Below are positions 52,182-60,461 of a DNA stretch of 64,000 bases, in pieces. The translations under genes and the position numbers were made by a program. The notes beneath the pieces were generated by a model. The model was not told where the DNA came from and did no database searches. It was given only the letters and a program-made list of their open reading frames with translations. Every line of letters begins with the position of its first letter. Within the stretch, counting starts at the first letter, position 1. The DNA is from Acidimicrobiales bacterium. Its GTDB lineage: Bacteria; Actinomycetota; Acidimicrobiia; Acidimicrobiales; SZUA-35. The DNA is taken from positions 4,526,001 to 4,590,000 of the forward strand of contig JAWKIO010000005.1 of the NCBI GenBank assembly GCA_041394265.1. Reading direction: 5' to 3'.

Positions 52182-54335
52182 GTGTCCATTGCCATCACCG
52201 ACGAGCATCGAGCACTCGCCGAGACCGTTCGAGACTTCGCCAGCCGACGTGAGCTCCGAGGCGCCGCCCGGGCGTTGCTCGAAGCCAGCGAGGAGTCGTT
52301 GCCCGAGACCTGGCAACAGATGGCCGACCTGGGCTGGCTCGGCCTGCATCTTCCGGAGCAGCATGGCGGATCGGGCTACGGACTCGAAGAACTGGTGATC
52401 ATCGTGGAAGAGCTGGGCCGAGCGGTCGCTCCCGGGCCGCTGGTGCCCAGCGTGATCGCGAGCGCAGTCATCGATGCCGTCGGCAGCGATGACCTGAAGG
52501 CAACGCACCTTCCGGGCGTCGCCGACGGGTCGGCGGTCGGTGCCGTCGCACTCGGCGGCTCGGTCACGGTGAACGACGGAACGGTCTCCGGCTCGGCCGG
52601 TGTCGTGCTTGGCGGCGGTCTGGCCACACTCTTGCTGGTTCCCGCCGGGGACGACATCGCTGTTGTCGAGGTCGGCGATGGCGTCGCCGTCGAGGTGCCT
52701 CGCAACCTCGATCCCAGCCGTCGAACAGCACGTGTCACTCTCGATGCCGCCCCGGCCACGGTGATCGCCGGAGCTCGTCAGACGCTCGTCGATCTCGCCC
52801 GTGTGCTCCTCTCGGCCGAGGCCGTCGGGGTAGCCCGCGAGAGCACCGAGCTGGCGGCGGCCTATGCCAAGGAACGCATCCAGTTCGGACGCCCGATCGC
52901 CATGTACCAGGCGGTGAAGCACCACTGCGCCAACATGATCGTCGCCACCGAACTGGCGACCAGCGCCGTGTGGGACGCCGCCCGAGCCGCCTCCACCGGC
53001 GGCGATCAGCTCACCTACGCGGCTGCCGTCGCCGCCACACTGGCAGCCCCGGCCGCCGATCTCTGCGCAAATCTCAGCACCCAGGTACACGGCGGCATCG
53101 CCATCACATGGGAGCACGACGCGCACCTGTACATGCGGCGGGCCACCACACTCCTCGCCCTCCTCGAGGCCGACGCCGCAGCGGCTGACCTCACCGATCT
53201 CACCCGGCGGGGCGTCGAACGAGCGAAGACCGTGGAACTGCCGCCCGAGGCCGAAGCGATCCGCGACGACGTGCGGTCCTTCGCCAACTCGATCAAGGAT
53301 CTGCCCTCGGCCGAGCAGCGAGCGAAGCTGATCGAGACCGGCTACGTCATGCCCCACTGGCCCGAGCCCTACGGGCGCGCCGCCGGCGCGATCGAGCAGT
53401 TGGTGATCGAAGAGGAGTTTGCCGCTGCCGGCGTGAAGCGGCCCGCCTATGGCATCACCGGCTGGGTGATCCTCACGCTCATCCAGTACTCGACGCCAGA
53501 CCAGGTGGCCCGCTGGGTGAACCCGGCGCTGCGCCAGGACGTCATCTGGTGCCAGCTGTTCAGCGAGCCCGACGCCGGGTCGGACGCCGCCGGTGTCAAG
53601 ACCAAGGCGACTCGCGTCGACGGTGGTTGGCTCGTCAACGGTCAGAAGGTGTGGACCAGCGGCGCGCATGTGGCCGGCATGGGATTCGCCACCGTGCGCA
53701 CCGATCCCGATGTGCCGAAGCACGACGGCATCACCACGATGGTCATCGACATGCACGCCGAGGGCGTGGAGGTTCGGCCGCTCAAGATGACCACCGGTGA
53801 CTCCGAGTTCAACGAGGTGTTCTTCAACGACGTGTTCGTCCCCGACGACGATGTGGTCGGACCCGTCGACGGCGGCTGGACCGTCGCCCGAGCCACGCTC
53901 GGCAACGAAAGTGTGAGTATCGGTGGGGGACAGGGTGGCCTCTCGCTGCCCGGCACCGCACTGATCGCCCCGTTCGACGCGCACCCCGAACGACTCGATG
54001 GCGGCGCGGCGCGAGTCGGTCGCTACATCGCCGAGCACCAGGCCATGGGTCTGCTGAATCTTCGCAGCGCCAGCCGAGCGGTCGCCGGTGGCGCTCCCGG
54101 CCCGGAGGGTGCGATGACCAAGCTCATCCTGTCCGAGATCGGACACGAGGCGGCGGCCATCCTGACTGAGCTCGGCGGCACCGATTCGCTGTTCATGGAA
54201 GGGTCGGGAGCGATGAGCAATGCCCTCGTGCTGATGCACCGTGGCATGTCCATCGCCGGTGGCACCTCCGAGATCAAGCGCAACCAGATCGGCGAGCGCA
54301 TCCTCGGCCTCCCGCGAGACCCCCTGATCAAATGA
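52182..54335 (+). CDS. Fused two-domain acyl-CoA dehydrogenase, FadE34-like
   Basis: 717 residues: two complete acyl-CoA dehydrogenase units in tandem. Unit one is about 1-345 (RALAETVRDFASRREL to the AAYAKERIQFGRPIAMYQAVKH and TQVHGGIAITWEHD motifs); unit two about 360-717, with WCQLFSEPDAGSD, GQKVWTSGAHVAGM and GGTSEIKRNQIGERILGLPRD. Length and layout match FadE34 (about 711 residues) of Mycobacterium, which oxidises the five-carbon steroid side chain CoA ester. A role in sterol or branched-chain oxidation is an inference. GTG 52182 follows a long non-conserved reading. Confidence 0.85.
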   Translation: MSIAITDEHRALAETVRDFASRRELRGAARALLEASEESLPETWQQMADLGWLGLHLPEQHGGSGYGLEELVIIVEELGRAVAPGPLVPSVIASAVIDAVGSDDLKATHLPGVADGSAVGAVALGGSVTVNDGTVSGSAGVVLGGGLATLLLVPAGDDIAVVEVGDGVAVEVPRNLDPSRRTARVTLDAAPATVIAGARQTLVDLARVLLSAEAVGVARESTELAAAYAKERIQFGRPIAMYQAVKHHCANMIVATELATSAVWDAARAASTGGDQLTYAAAVAATLAAPAADLCANLSTQVHGGIAITWEHDAHLYMRRATTLLALLEADAAAADLTDLTRRGVERAKTVELPPEAEAIRDDVRSFANSIKDLPSAEQRAKLIETGYVMPHWPEPYGRAAGAIEQLVIEEEFAAAGVKRPAYGITGWVILTLIQYSTPDQVARWVNPALRQDVIWCQLFSEPDAGSDAAGVKTKATRVDGGWLVNGQKVWTSGAHVAGMGFATVRTDPDVPKHDGITTMVIDMHAEGVEVRPLKMTTGDSEFNEVFFNDVFVPDDDVVGPVDGGWTVARATLGNESVSIGGGQGGLSLPGTALIAPFDAHPERLDGGAARVGRYIAEHQAMGLLNLRSASRAVAGGAPGPEGAMTKLILSEIGHEAAAILTELGGTDSLFMEGSGAMSNALVLMHRGMSIAGGTSEIKRNQIGERILGLPRDPLIK

Positions 54336-54345
54336 CCCAAGCGCG

Positions 54346-55128
54346 GTGAGCGGCGACCTCGGGATCGACCCGATCTTCTCGCATCCCCGGCTGGCCGCGA
54401 TCTACGACGTGGTCGACGGGGAGCGAGATGACCTCGTGCACTACCTCAGCTGGCTCGACGAGGTCGGCGCCACCTCCGTGCTCGACGTCGGGTGCGGCAC
54501 CGGCACACTTGCCTGCGCTCTTGCGCTTCGGGGCACAGAGATCACCGCCGTCGATCCCGCGGTGGCCTCGCTCGAGATCGCCCAAACCAAGGCAGGTGCC
54601 GAACAGGTTCGCTGGGTCAACGGCGACGCAACCACCCTTCCCAAGCTCTGCGTCGACGCTGCGGTGATGACCGGCAACGTGGCGCAGGTCTTCCTCGACG
54701 ACACCGACTGGCTCGCCACGCTGTCGGGCATTCGAGCTGCCCTCCGACCGGACGGGCACCTGATCTTCGAGACTCGCGACCCGATGGCTCGGGGGTGGAC
54801 CGAATGGACGGCCGAGCACACTCGTCGGTTGGTCGCCACCGGCGACGGCGGTGTGGTGGAAACGTGGACCGAACTGCTTGACGTGGCGCTGCCCCTGGTG
54901 ACGTTCCGCCACACGTACTGTTTCAGTCCCGGTGGAACGACGCTCACATCGGACTCGACACTGCGGTTTCGCGAGCGAGACGAACTCGTCGAGTCGCTTG
55001 GTGTTTCGGGGTTTGCCGTCGTCGATGTGCGCGACGCTCCCGATCGGCCGGGCAAGGAGTTCGTCTTCGTCGCCCGCTCGGTCGACCATCATGGGCGACC
55101 CGACCACCATCGCGAGGAGCACCCATGA
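54346..55128 (+). CDS. SAM-dependent methyltransferase
   Basis: 260 residues, class I. VLDVGCGTGTLACALA is the SAM loop, followed by ITAVDPAVASLEIAQ. GTG 54346 is 10 bases after the fadE stop; the stop overlaps the nitroreductase start (ATGA), so the three genes form one operon. Substrate unknown. Confidence 0.82.
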   Translation: MSGDLGIDPIFSHPRLAAIYDVVDGERDDLVHYLSWLDEVGATSVLDVGCGTGTLACALALRGTEITAVDPAVASLEIAQTKAGAEQVRWVNGDATTLPKLCVDAAVMTGNVAQVFLDDTDWLATLSGIRAALRPDGHLIFETRDPMARGWTEWTAEHTRRLVATGDGGVVETWTELLDVALPLVTFRHTYCFSPGGTTLTSDSTLRFRERDELVESLGVSGFAVVDVRDAPDRPGKEFVFVARSVDHHGRPDHHREEHP

Positions 55129-55775
55129 CCGACCATGACATGGTGGCGTTGCCACCACCCGCCGAGCTGTCGATGAGCGTTGGTGAGGCGCTGTTCACGC
55201 AACGGGCGATTCGGCGATTCGACCCCGACCGACCGATCAGCGATGCCGATCTCCGAACGATCATCGACGCCGGTTCCAAGGCACCGAACGGTGGAAACGT
55301 GCAGCCGGTCCGGCTGCTCGTGATCCGCGATCGTGAGCGCATTGCCACCTTTGGCGAGCTCTACCACGAGGCGTGGTGGGCCAAGCGAGCCGACGCCTAC
55401 GGCTGGGTTCCCGACCAGGAGCTGCCCGAAGGGTCGCCGTATGCCATGCCGGCGCTGCTCGCCAACGAGATTGGCGCAGCGCCCGTTGTCCTCCTGGTCT
55501 TCTCGCATCGGGCACCGGGCGTCTCGGTCTTCCCGACGGCGCAGAACCTGATGATCGCCGCTCGCGCGCTCGGGATCGGTTCGGTGCTGACCACGCTGCA
55601 CGACACGGTGCTCGAACGGCTCTACGAGATGTTCGCGGTGCCGGCGGAGATGCGTTTCCATTGCTGTATCCCGATGGGCTACCCGCGGGGAAACTTCGGC
55701 ACGACGCGTCGGCGGCCGACGAGCGAAACCACCTTTTGGAACAACTGGGGTGAACGTCCACCGTGGGGTCCCTGA
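55125..55775 (+). CDS. Nitroreductase family FMN protein
   Basis: 216 residues. QRAIRRFDPDRPISDADLRTIIDAGSKAPNGGNVQPVRL is the N-terminal FMN-binding segment (RxIR, APNGGN) and ALGIGSVLTTL the dimer/FMN helix. C-terminus GNFGTTRRRP is also typical. Members reduce nitro groups, quinones or flavins. ATGA overlap with the methyltransferase. Convergent with the ferric reductase-like gene ending at 55811. Confidence 0.86.
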   Translation: MTDHDMVALPPPAELSMSVGEALFTQRAIRRFDPDRPISDADLRTIIDAGSKAPNGGNVQPVRLLVIRDRERIATFGELYHEAWWAKRADAYGWVPDQELPEGSPYAMPALLANEIGAAPVVLLVFSHRAPGVSVFPTAQNLMIAARALGIGSVLTTLHDTVLERLYEMFAVPAEMRFHCCIPMGYPRGNFGTTRRRPTSETTFWNNWGERPPWGP

Positions 55776-55810
55776 GATCGGCGTGATCCGGCCCATCGGG
55801 CGACGGGTCG

Positions 55811-56374
55811 TCAGGAGGCAGCGGCAACGCCCGCCGAGCCCAACTGCTTCTTGCGATGCGCCAAGACGGCGACGATGGTGAGGAAGGCCACGATGTTGAT
55901 CGATGCCGTCATCAGCATCCGGTAGATCGGGTTGGTTGCGTCGGTGCCGGCCTGGATGCCGTGGATGGTCGAGAGGATGTAGAGGGCGAAGCTCGAGCGA
56001 TGGATCTGGCGCCACACGGTTCGCGGCAGTCGCTTCATCAGCAGCGACGTCACCTCGACCGCAACGAGTAGATACATGGCGATGACGCCCCAGGCGACCG
56101 CCGTCGGTTTCCAGCTGGCGGCCCAGGGAACGAGGATGTCCATCCAGCGGAACTGCACGTAGCTGTCGAGCATGAGCCCGGCGACATGGATGGCGGTGAA
56201 CACGACCGAAAGCCCGCCGAGGAAGCGGTGCAGGTTGAGCAAGTGGGCAGGCTGGCTGGCCTTGGCAACGGCCTTCGTGGAGATGAAGAGGCCCCAGCAC
56301 ACCGACAGCGTGACCAGCGCCCAGGCGACGATGCCGCCCGATCGGGCGACGAACCACCACAGTTGCTCATTCAT
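55811..56374 (-). CDS. Ferric reductase-like transmembrane haem protein
   Basis: 187 residues with about five or six helices. Two His pairs, His49/His63 (LLNLHRFLGG, TAIHVAG) and His125/His138 (WRQIHRSSF, STIHGIQ), match the bis-haem b ligation of the ferric reductase/MsrQ domain. No flavin or NADPH domain follows, so electrons must come from a quinone or another protein. The start overlaps the apbE stop by four bases (ATGA). Last gene of the sigma-led unit; likely passes electrons across the membrane. Confidence 0.82.
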   Translation of the reverse strand: MNEQLWWFVARSGGIVAWALVTLSVCWGLFISTKAVAKASQPAHLLNLHRFLGGLSVVFTAIHVAGLMLDSYVQFRWMDILVPWAASWKPTAVAWGVIAMYLLVAVEVTSLLMKRLPRTVWRQIHRSSFALYILSTIHGIQAGTDATNPIYRMLMTASINIVAFLTIVAVLAHRKKQLGSAGVAAAS

Positions 56375-57315
56375 CGAAGACTCCCTTGTTCGATTCGTTG
56401 GTTCGTTGATCGATCATCGGCAGCGGCCATCGCTGCGTGATCGTTGCCGAGGATCTCGCCGCTTGCCGTGACGGCGATGCCTCGGACCCCGAGACGCTCC
56501 GCCACCTCGATCACCTGCTGAGATCCGGCGAGCAGGGCAGCCTTCGCTGCCACCTCGGTCCACGCTGTCGATGCGCCACACATGGAAACGGCAACGATGT
56601 CACTCTCGGACGGCAAGCCCGTGCGAGGGTCGAGCAGATGATGCAGATCAGCGCCCTCGCCCGGCCAGCGACGGCGCAGCGTGCTGCTCGTCACGACGGC
56701 CCCCTCGTTGATCGTGAGTCCGGCAATTTCACGATCGTCGTCGAACGGATCGGCAACACCGATCCGCCAGGAAGGCCCGTACCAGGCCTGACCACTGACT
56801 CGGAGATCGCCGCCGAGCTCGACCGACGTGGTGGTCGCCCCATGACTGACCAACAGATCGGTAGCGAGATCGGCGGCGAGCCCCTTGCCGATTCCCCCTG
56901 GATCGAGGCGGGTGCCGGGAGGAAGACGAACGCCCAGAATCGGTCCGAAGCACTCGATCGGCTCGCTGCTCGCCGGCTTGGTGGCGGTCGAGCCACCCCC
57001 GGCAGGACGCTCCTGCCAGGGCGAGCAATACCCGAGTTCGACGAGCTGGTCGAGCATGAGCGGATGGAACAGGCCGCCGGTTCGAACCTGGGCGTCGGCG
57101 GCTGCCTCGACGAGGCGGTAGGTCCATTCGCTGACGATCGTGAGTTCGCCGGCGTGGCGGTTCAGATCGCTGATCTCGCTGTCGGGAAGGAAGCGGCTCC
57201 AGCGCTGTTCGAGGTCGTCGATGAGCGAGCGCGCGTCGGCCACGGCCGACTCGCTGCACCCATCGGCGACGATGCGGCAGGGGCTTCCCATGGCCCGGAA
57301 GCTGATCGTGTGCAT
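56371..57315 (-). CDS. apbE: FAD:protein FMN transferase
   Basis: 314 residues. It attaches FMN covalently to Thr/Ser of partner proteins or supplies flavin outside the membrane. RLDPGGIGKGLAADLA holds the nucleotide-binding core, SVELGGDLRVSG the metal loop, and LLDPRTGLPSESD the adenine-side motif. MHTISFRAMGSPCRI opens it as in other ApbE proteins, so the start is ATG 57315, one base after the stop of the Pro-rich gene. No lipoprotein signal is seen, in contrast with many ApbE. Partners in the operon lack an obvious FMN-binding consensus such as DGxTxAT. Confidence 0.88.
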   Translation of the reverse strand: MHTISFRAMGSPCRIVADGCSESAVADARSLIDDLEQRWSRFLPDSEISDLNRHAGELTIVSEWTYRLVEAAADAQVRTGGLFHPLMLDQLVELGYCSPWQERPAGGGSTATKPASSEPIECFGPILGVRLPPGTRLDPGGIGKGLAADLATDLLVSHGATTTSVELGGDLRVSGQAWYGPSWRIGVADPFDDDREIAGLTINEGAVVTSSTLRRRWPGEGADLHHLLDPRTGLPSESDIVAVSMCGASTAWTEVAAKAALLAGSQQVIEVAERLGVRGIAVTASGEILGNDHAAMAAADDRSTNQRIEQGSLR

Positions 57316-57316
57316 G

Positions 57317-58186
57317 TCAGCCGCCACTCGCCTGCGTGGTCGGGGGTGCGGGCGGCGCGGTCTGTGGCGGCGCGGTCTGCGGAGGTGCCGTTTCCGGTGG
57401 TGCTGTCTGGGGTGGAGCGGTCTGCGGAGGTGCCGTCTGCGGCGGCGCGGTCTGAGGAGCCGGTGCGGCCGTCGCCGGTGGTTGGGTCGCCGGAGGCGCA
57501 GTAGCCGGCGCTTGTGTCGCCGGCGGGGCGGCAACCGGAGCTTGCGTCGCCGGGGCTGCTGATGCACTGGGCTTGGCCGGGGTGGTGGCGGGGGCCGCTG
57601 CCGCTGGCGCCGTCTGGGCCGCTGCTTGCGTCGACACTGCTGCTGCGTTCGGGTCGACGGCGGCATTGGGGTCGACCGCTGCGTTGGGGGCGACGGTGCC
57701 ATCGGCCAGCAGGGCCTGGCCCGTGAGCGGATCGATGGCCGCCGACTCGTCGACAAGCGGCACCGGGTTCGGGACCACTTCGATGACGACGTTGGGGGCG
57801 ATGGCCGAGCCGACGCCGGCAACCGCATTGGCGGCGTCGTTGGCCTCGGCGGCGAGCTGGGCGTCGACCGTCGACTGCAGGATCGGGCCCATGGCGACGA
57901 CCATGGCACCGAACGACATCGCCGACGCTCCGGCGGTGACCAGCCGAGCGGTCGACACCGGCTTGCGAGCCGTGGCCGCCGCCGACCCAGAGGATTGCCT
58001 CACTCGAGGGGACGAAGCAGTTGCCGGCTCGGTGCTCGGGGTGCGCTGCGGTCGGGGAGCACGTTGCGGTCGGCCCTCTGCACCATGGGAGGATCGTGCA
58101 CCCGGTGAGGGTTGAGCGCCGGGCGACGTCTGCGCCCGCCGAGCCTGCAAGGCGGCCAGGCGTTCCTGAGCCGTCGGTTCAGTCAT
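57317..58186 (-). CDS. Pro/Ala/Thr-rich single-pass membrane protein
   Basis: No recognised family. 289 residues. A Gln/Ala/Arg-rich cytoplasmic leader (TAQERLAALQARRAQTS) precedes one membrane helix near 95-117 (LVTAGASAMSFGAMVVAMGP), a short extracytoplasmic domain with VVIEVVPNPVPLVDESAA and DPLTGQALL, then DPNAAV repeats and a long Pro/Ala/Thr/Gln tail with seven QTAPP units. It resembles a cell-wall-spanning spacer. ATG 58186 has GAGG six bases away and overlaps the upstream stop by eight bases; ATG 58192 is an alternative. Likely anchors or spaces redox partners across the wall. Confidence 0.7.
   Translation of the reverse strand: MTEPTAQERLAALQARRAQTSPGAQPSPGARSSHGAEGRPQRAPRPQRTPSTEPATASSPRVRQSSGSAAATARKPVSTARLVTAGASAMSFGAMVVAMGPILQSTVDAQLAAEANDAANAVAGVGSAIAPNVVIEVVPNPVPLVDESAAIDPLTGQALLADGTVAPNAAVDPNAAVDPNAAAVSTQAAAQTAPAAAAPATTPAKPSASAAPATQAPVAAPPATQAPATAPPATQPPATAAPAPQTAPPQTAPPQTAPPQTAPPETAPPQTAPPQTAPPAPPTTQASGG
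57350..57455. repeat. Tandem 15-bp repeats encoding QTAPP
   Basis: About seven 15-base units, one with Glu for Gln, run in frame near the 3' end of the Pro-rich gene. Copies differ at third positions, so it is an old expansion. Repeat number could vary between strains. Confidence 0.7.
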
Positions 58187-58766
58187 CGTCATCCTCGTGC
58201 TCACGCGACTCGTGGCCTTCGTACTCGTGCTCGTCGTCGTGGTCGTCGTGCTCGTCGTGCTCGTCATCGTCATCGTCGTGGCTGCTCCCACCGGAGGCGG
58301 TGGTGACGGGGGCTGGAACCGTGGTCGTCGCCACTGGAGCTGGGGGAGCGGCGGTGGGCTTCGGTGCCGGCGGCGCGGTCGTGGTGGCCGGGGCCGCCGT
58401 CGTGGCCGGGGCGGAGGGCAGCGTTTCGTCGGGAGCCGCAGGAGCCTGGACGGACGCGTCGTTCGACTGGCTCCAGGCGAGCGAGGCCGGCTGTCCATCG
58501 GCTGGCGCAACGGCAGCGGGCGCTCCAGTTTCACCGCTGCCGGCGACCGTGCCGTCGACCGTGGTCTCGGGGCTGGCGGCCGTCGGGACGTCGACGACGA
58601 CCTGGACTCGCTGCGGATCGGTGGAGGCGGCCGCTCCCTCGGTGGTGCCGCTGGCATCGGCCGAGGGCGTGAGGGCCATCACGCTCATGTTCAGACCACC
58701 GGCGGCGCCGGCAACTCCGAGGATGATGGCTGCAGTCTTGCCCGAGAGGGCCGTTGATGTGATCAC
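58179..58766 (-). CDS. Small membrane protein with Asp/His/Glu-rich tail
   Basis: 195 residues, no family known. One hydrophobic segment at about 12-33 (AAIILGVAGAAGGLNMSVMA), a Thr/Ala/Pro-rich linker of roughly 110 residues, then a 33-residue tail made almost only of Asp, His and Glu, fit to bind Zn, Fe, Cu or Ca. The GTG 58766 start is fixed by the perfect AAAGGAGGT seven bases upstream. Overlaps the next gene by eight bases. Sibling of the Pro-rich protein in layout: helix, then long disordered exterior. Confidence 0.7.
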   Translation of the reverse strand: MITSTALSGKTAAIILGVAGAAGGLNMSVMALTPSADASGTTEGAAASTDPQRVQVVVDVPTAASPETTVDGTVAGSGETGAPAAVAPADGQPASLAWSQSNDASVQAPAAPDETLPSAPATTAAPATTTAPPAPKPTAAPPAPVATTTVPAPVTTASGGSSHDDDDDEHDEHDDHDDEHEYEGHESREHEDDDD

Positions 58767-58773
58767 GTTGGTG

Positions 58774-58782
58774 ACCTCCTTT
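58774..58782 (-). promoter_or_regulatory. Near-perfect ribosome-binding site AAAGGAGGT
   Basis: It is complementary to the 16S 3' end over nine bases and lies seven bases before GTG 58766, suggesting very strong translation of the acidic-tail protein. In this window, where many genes lack any such site, it stands out. Confidence 0.85.
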
Positions 58783-58847
58783 GGTGGAAGAGACGTCACC
58801 GCGAACCCGAAAGGTTTGTGCGATGACGAGAAATCTCGGAACTTCGT

Positions 58848-59759
58848 TCAGTCGTCGTGTTCGCCGTCGTCGTCGCTCGAGGATTCGAAGCTGGTCTCGG
58901 CGCTGATCACGCCGCCCCGAGCCGTCGCCTTGATCTCGCAGGAACCCTGCGAACCCGACAGCTTCACCTCCAGCTCCTCGGGACCGTCGTTGTCGACGTG
59001 AGCGGTGAAGCCCGGCTTCGGCTGGGTGCCGACGAGCGAGATGGCCCGGCCGCTTGCGGTTGCGGTGATCGATCCACAGCTGGTCGAGATCGTCTTCGGC
59101 GTCGTCGCGACGGTGGTCGAGGTCGTGGCGGGCACCGTGCTCGTCGTGGATGTCGATACGGCGGTGGTGGCCGTGGTCGCGGGCGCCTTGGTCGTCGCGG
59201 GTGAGCCGGAGGTGGCGGGTACCGTCGTTGGCAGCGCAGTGCTCGTGGGGCTGGTGGTGGGGTTGGGACGGTTGGTGACCGTCGACCCCGTGCCGTACAC
59301 CGTCGTCGATGCAACGGCCGAACCCTCGCCCACCGACCCGTCGGCGGCAGTGACGGGGGTGGAACCGTCGCCGGTCGTGACAACCGCAGTATCGATCTGC
59401 ACGCCCTGGTCCGGGCCCTCGTCGATGGTGGTCGATGCGTCCGATGCCAGCGGTGCCGCCACCTCGGAGGTCTTACTGGCGGCGATCAGCGTCGATTCCG
59501 TCGACCGATCGACGACCAACTGCGACGCCCCGGCGACCAGTGCGATGACGGCGGCTGCGCTGGCGACGAGGTGCGTCTGGTGCACGAGCCGAGCCCGGCG
59601 GAGCGGTCGGCGCAGGTCATCGAGCACGGCGGGGGAGGGCGCAGGCGCCTCGATGGCCGTTGAGAGCCGGCGCCGGATCAGCTGGTCGAGGTGTGCCGTG
59701 TCGAGTTCGGCGTCGAGATCGAGCGGATCGAACTCGAGCGGATCGAAGTGATCAGACAT
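58848..59759 (-). CDS. Candidate anti-sigma factor, Thr-rich membrane protein
   Basis: 303 residues. An acidic N-terminus (DPLEFDPLDLDAELD), then helical cytoplasmic region, a helix at about 62-83 (THLVASAAAVIALVAGASQLVV), a Thr/Ser/Pro/Ala-rich span of about 140 residues, and a folded C-terminal part with two Cys (CGSITATASG, GSCEIKATARG) and an acidic tail SSDDDGEHDD. No zinc HxxxCxxC anti-sigma motif. It overlaps the ECF sigma gene by eight bases, the common arrangement for sigma/anti-sigma pairs. Anti-sigma role is inferred by position. Confidence 0.62.
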   Translation of the reverse strand: MSDHFDPLEFDPLDLDAELDTAHLDQLIRRRLSTAIEAPAPSPAVLDDLRRPLRRARLVHQTHLVASAAAVIALVAGASQLVVDRSTESTLIAASKTSEVAAPLASDASTTIDEGPDQGVQIDTAVVTTGDGSTPVTAADGSVGEGSAVASTTVYGTGSTVTNRPNPTTSPTSTALPTTVPATSGSPATTKAPATTATTAVSTSTTSTVPATTSTTVATTPKTISTSCGSITATASGRAISLVGTQPKPGFTAHVDNDGPEELEVKLSGSQGSCEIKATARGGVISAETSFESSSDDDGEHDD

Positions 59760-60261
59760 GATCGACCTCCTCGGCTGCTTCCAACGACGTACGGAGCGCC
59801 TTGCGTGCCGAATGGAGGTGGAATTTCACCGCACCCTCCGAGAGGCCCAGTGTGGTGGCGATCTCGAGGACCGGCAGGTCCTCGACGTAGAACAGGGCGG
59901 CGACGGAACGCTGCTGTGGCGTGAGTGAGCCGAGGAGCGATCCGAGTACGAGATCATGGTCGACCGTGGTCGACGCCGGGCCTTCGAACTGCTGACGTCC
60001 GACATGGAATCGGTCCTCGCGGCGACGGCGACGGTCGTCGGACCGGAACTGGTCGTTCGCAAGATTGATCGCCACCCGTCGGACCCATGCCGTGGGGCTG
60101 GCGTAGCGCCGGACTCGGCCCCAGCGGGCATACGCCCTGATGAAGGCCTCCTGCGTGCAGTCGGCTGCGGCCTCGCGGTTGCCTGTGATGACGGTGAGCG
60201 AGCGCACGACGCCCGGGTAGTGGCTGCAGAAGAACCGATCGAACTCGGCGTCGGAACGCAT
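59752..60261 (-). CDS. ECF-type RNA polymerase sigma factor
   Basis: 169 residues. Region 2 has DCTQEAFIRAYARW and TAWVRRVAINLANDQFR (-10 recognition); region 4 has LTPQQRSVAALFYVEDLPVLEIATTLGLSEGAVKFHLHSARKAL (HTH for -35). No anti-sigma-like extra domain. Start ATG 60261 is chosen because GGGAGG lies five bases upstream; longer readings add 27 non-conserved residues. SigE/SigM-like. It heads a six-gene minus-strand unit and probably activates it. Confidence 0.9.
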   Translation of the reverse strand: MRSDAEFDRFFCSHYPGVVRSLTVITGNREAAADCTQEAFIRAYARWGRVRRYASPTAWVRRVAINLANDQFRSDDRRRRREDRFHVGRQQFEGPASTTVDHDLVLGSLLGSLTPQQRSVAALFYVEDLPVLEIATTLGLSEGAVKFHLHSARKALRTSLEAAEEVDHV

Positions 60262-60367
60262 CAACACCTCCCAGGACAAGGTCATCTCCGTCGCACCGGC
60301 GGCGGGGGCAAGGACGAACGAGTTCACGCCCTTCCACGTCACCGGCGACGTCGAAGGTTTGGCTTGC

Positions 60368-60383
60368 GTTGAACTTCGTCAAC
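60368..60383. promoter_or_regulatory. Inverted repeat upstream of the sigma factor gene
   Basis: GTTGAACTTCGTCAAC has five-base arms (GTTGA/TCAAC) around six bases, about 107 bases before the sigma factor start. On the minus strand the arms include TTGACG, a possible -35. Purpose is unknown. Confidence 0.3.
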
Positions 60384-60461
60384 TTGTACCGATCGGTTGA
60401 GGCGGGGACCAGGGTCCTTGCCGTTCCTTAACCAAAGGTTGGACGGCTACTGCAGCAGGTG

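Noticed and set aside
51849..54239. 796-residue open frame antisense to the fused acyl-CoA dehydrogenase
   Set aside because: Shadow frame with no recognisable motif.
58112..59001. Ser- or Arg-rich plus-strand frames opposite the sigma operon
   Set aside because: Composition reflects the reverse of Thr/Pro/Asp-rich tails; overlaps and ribosome sites fix the minus-strand genes.
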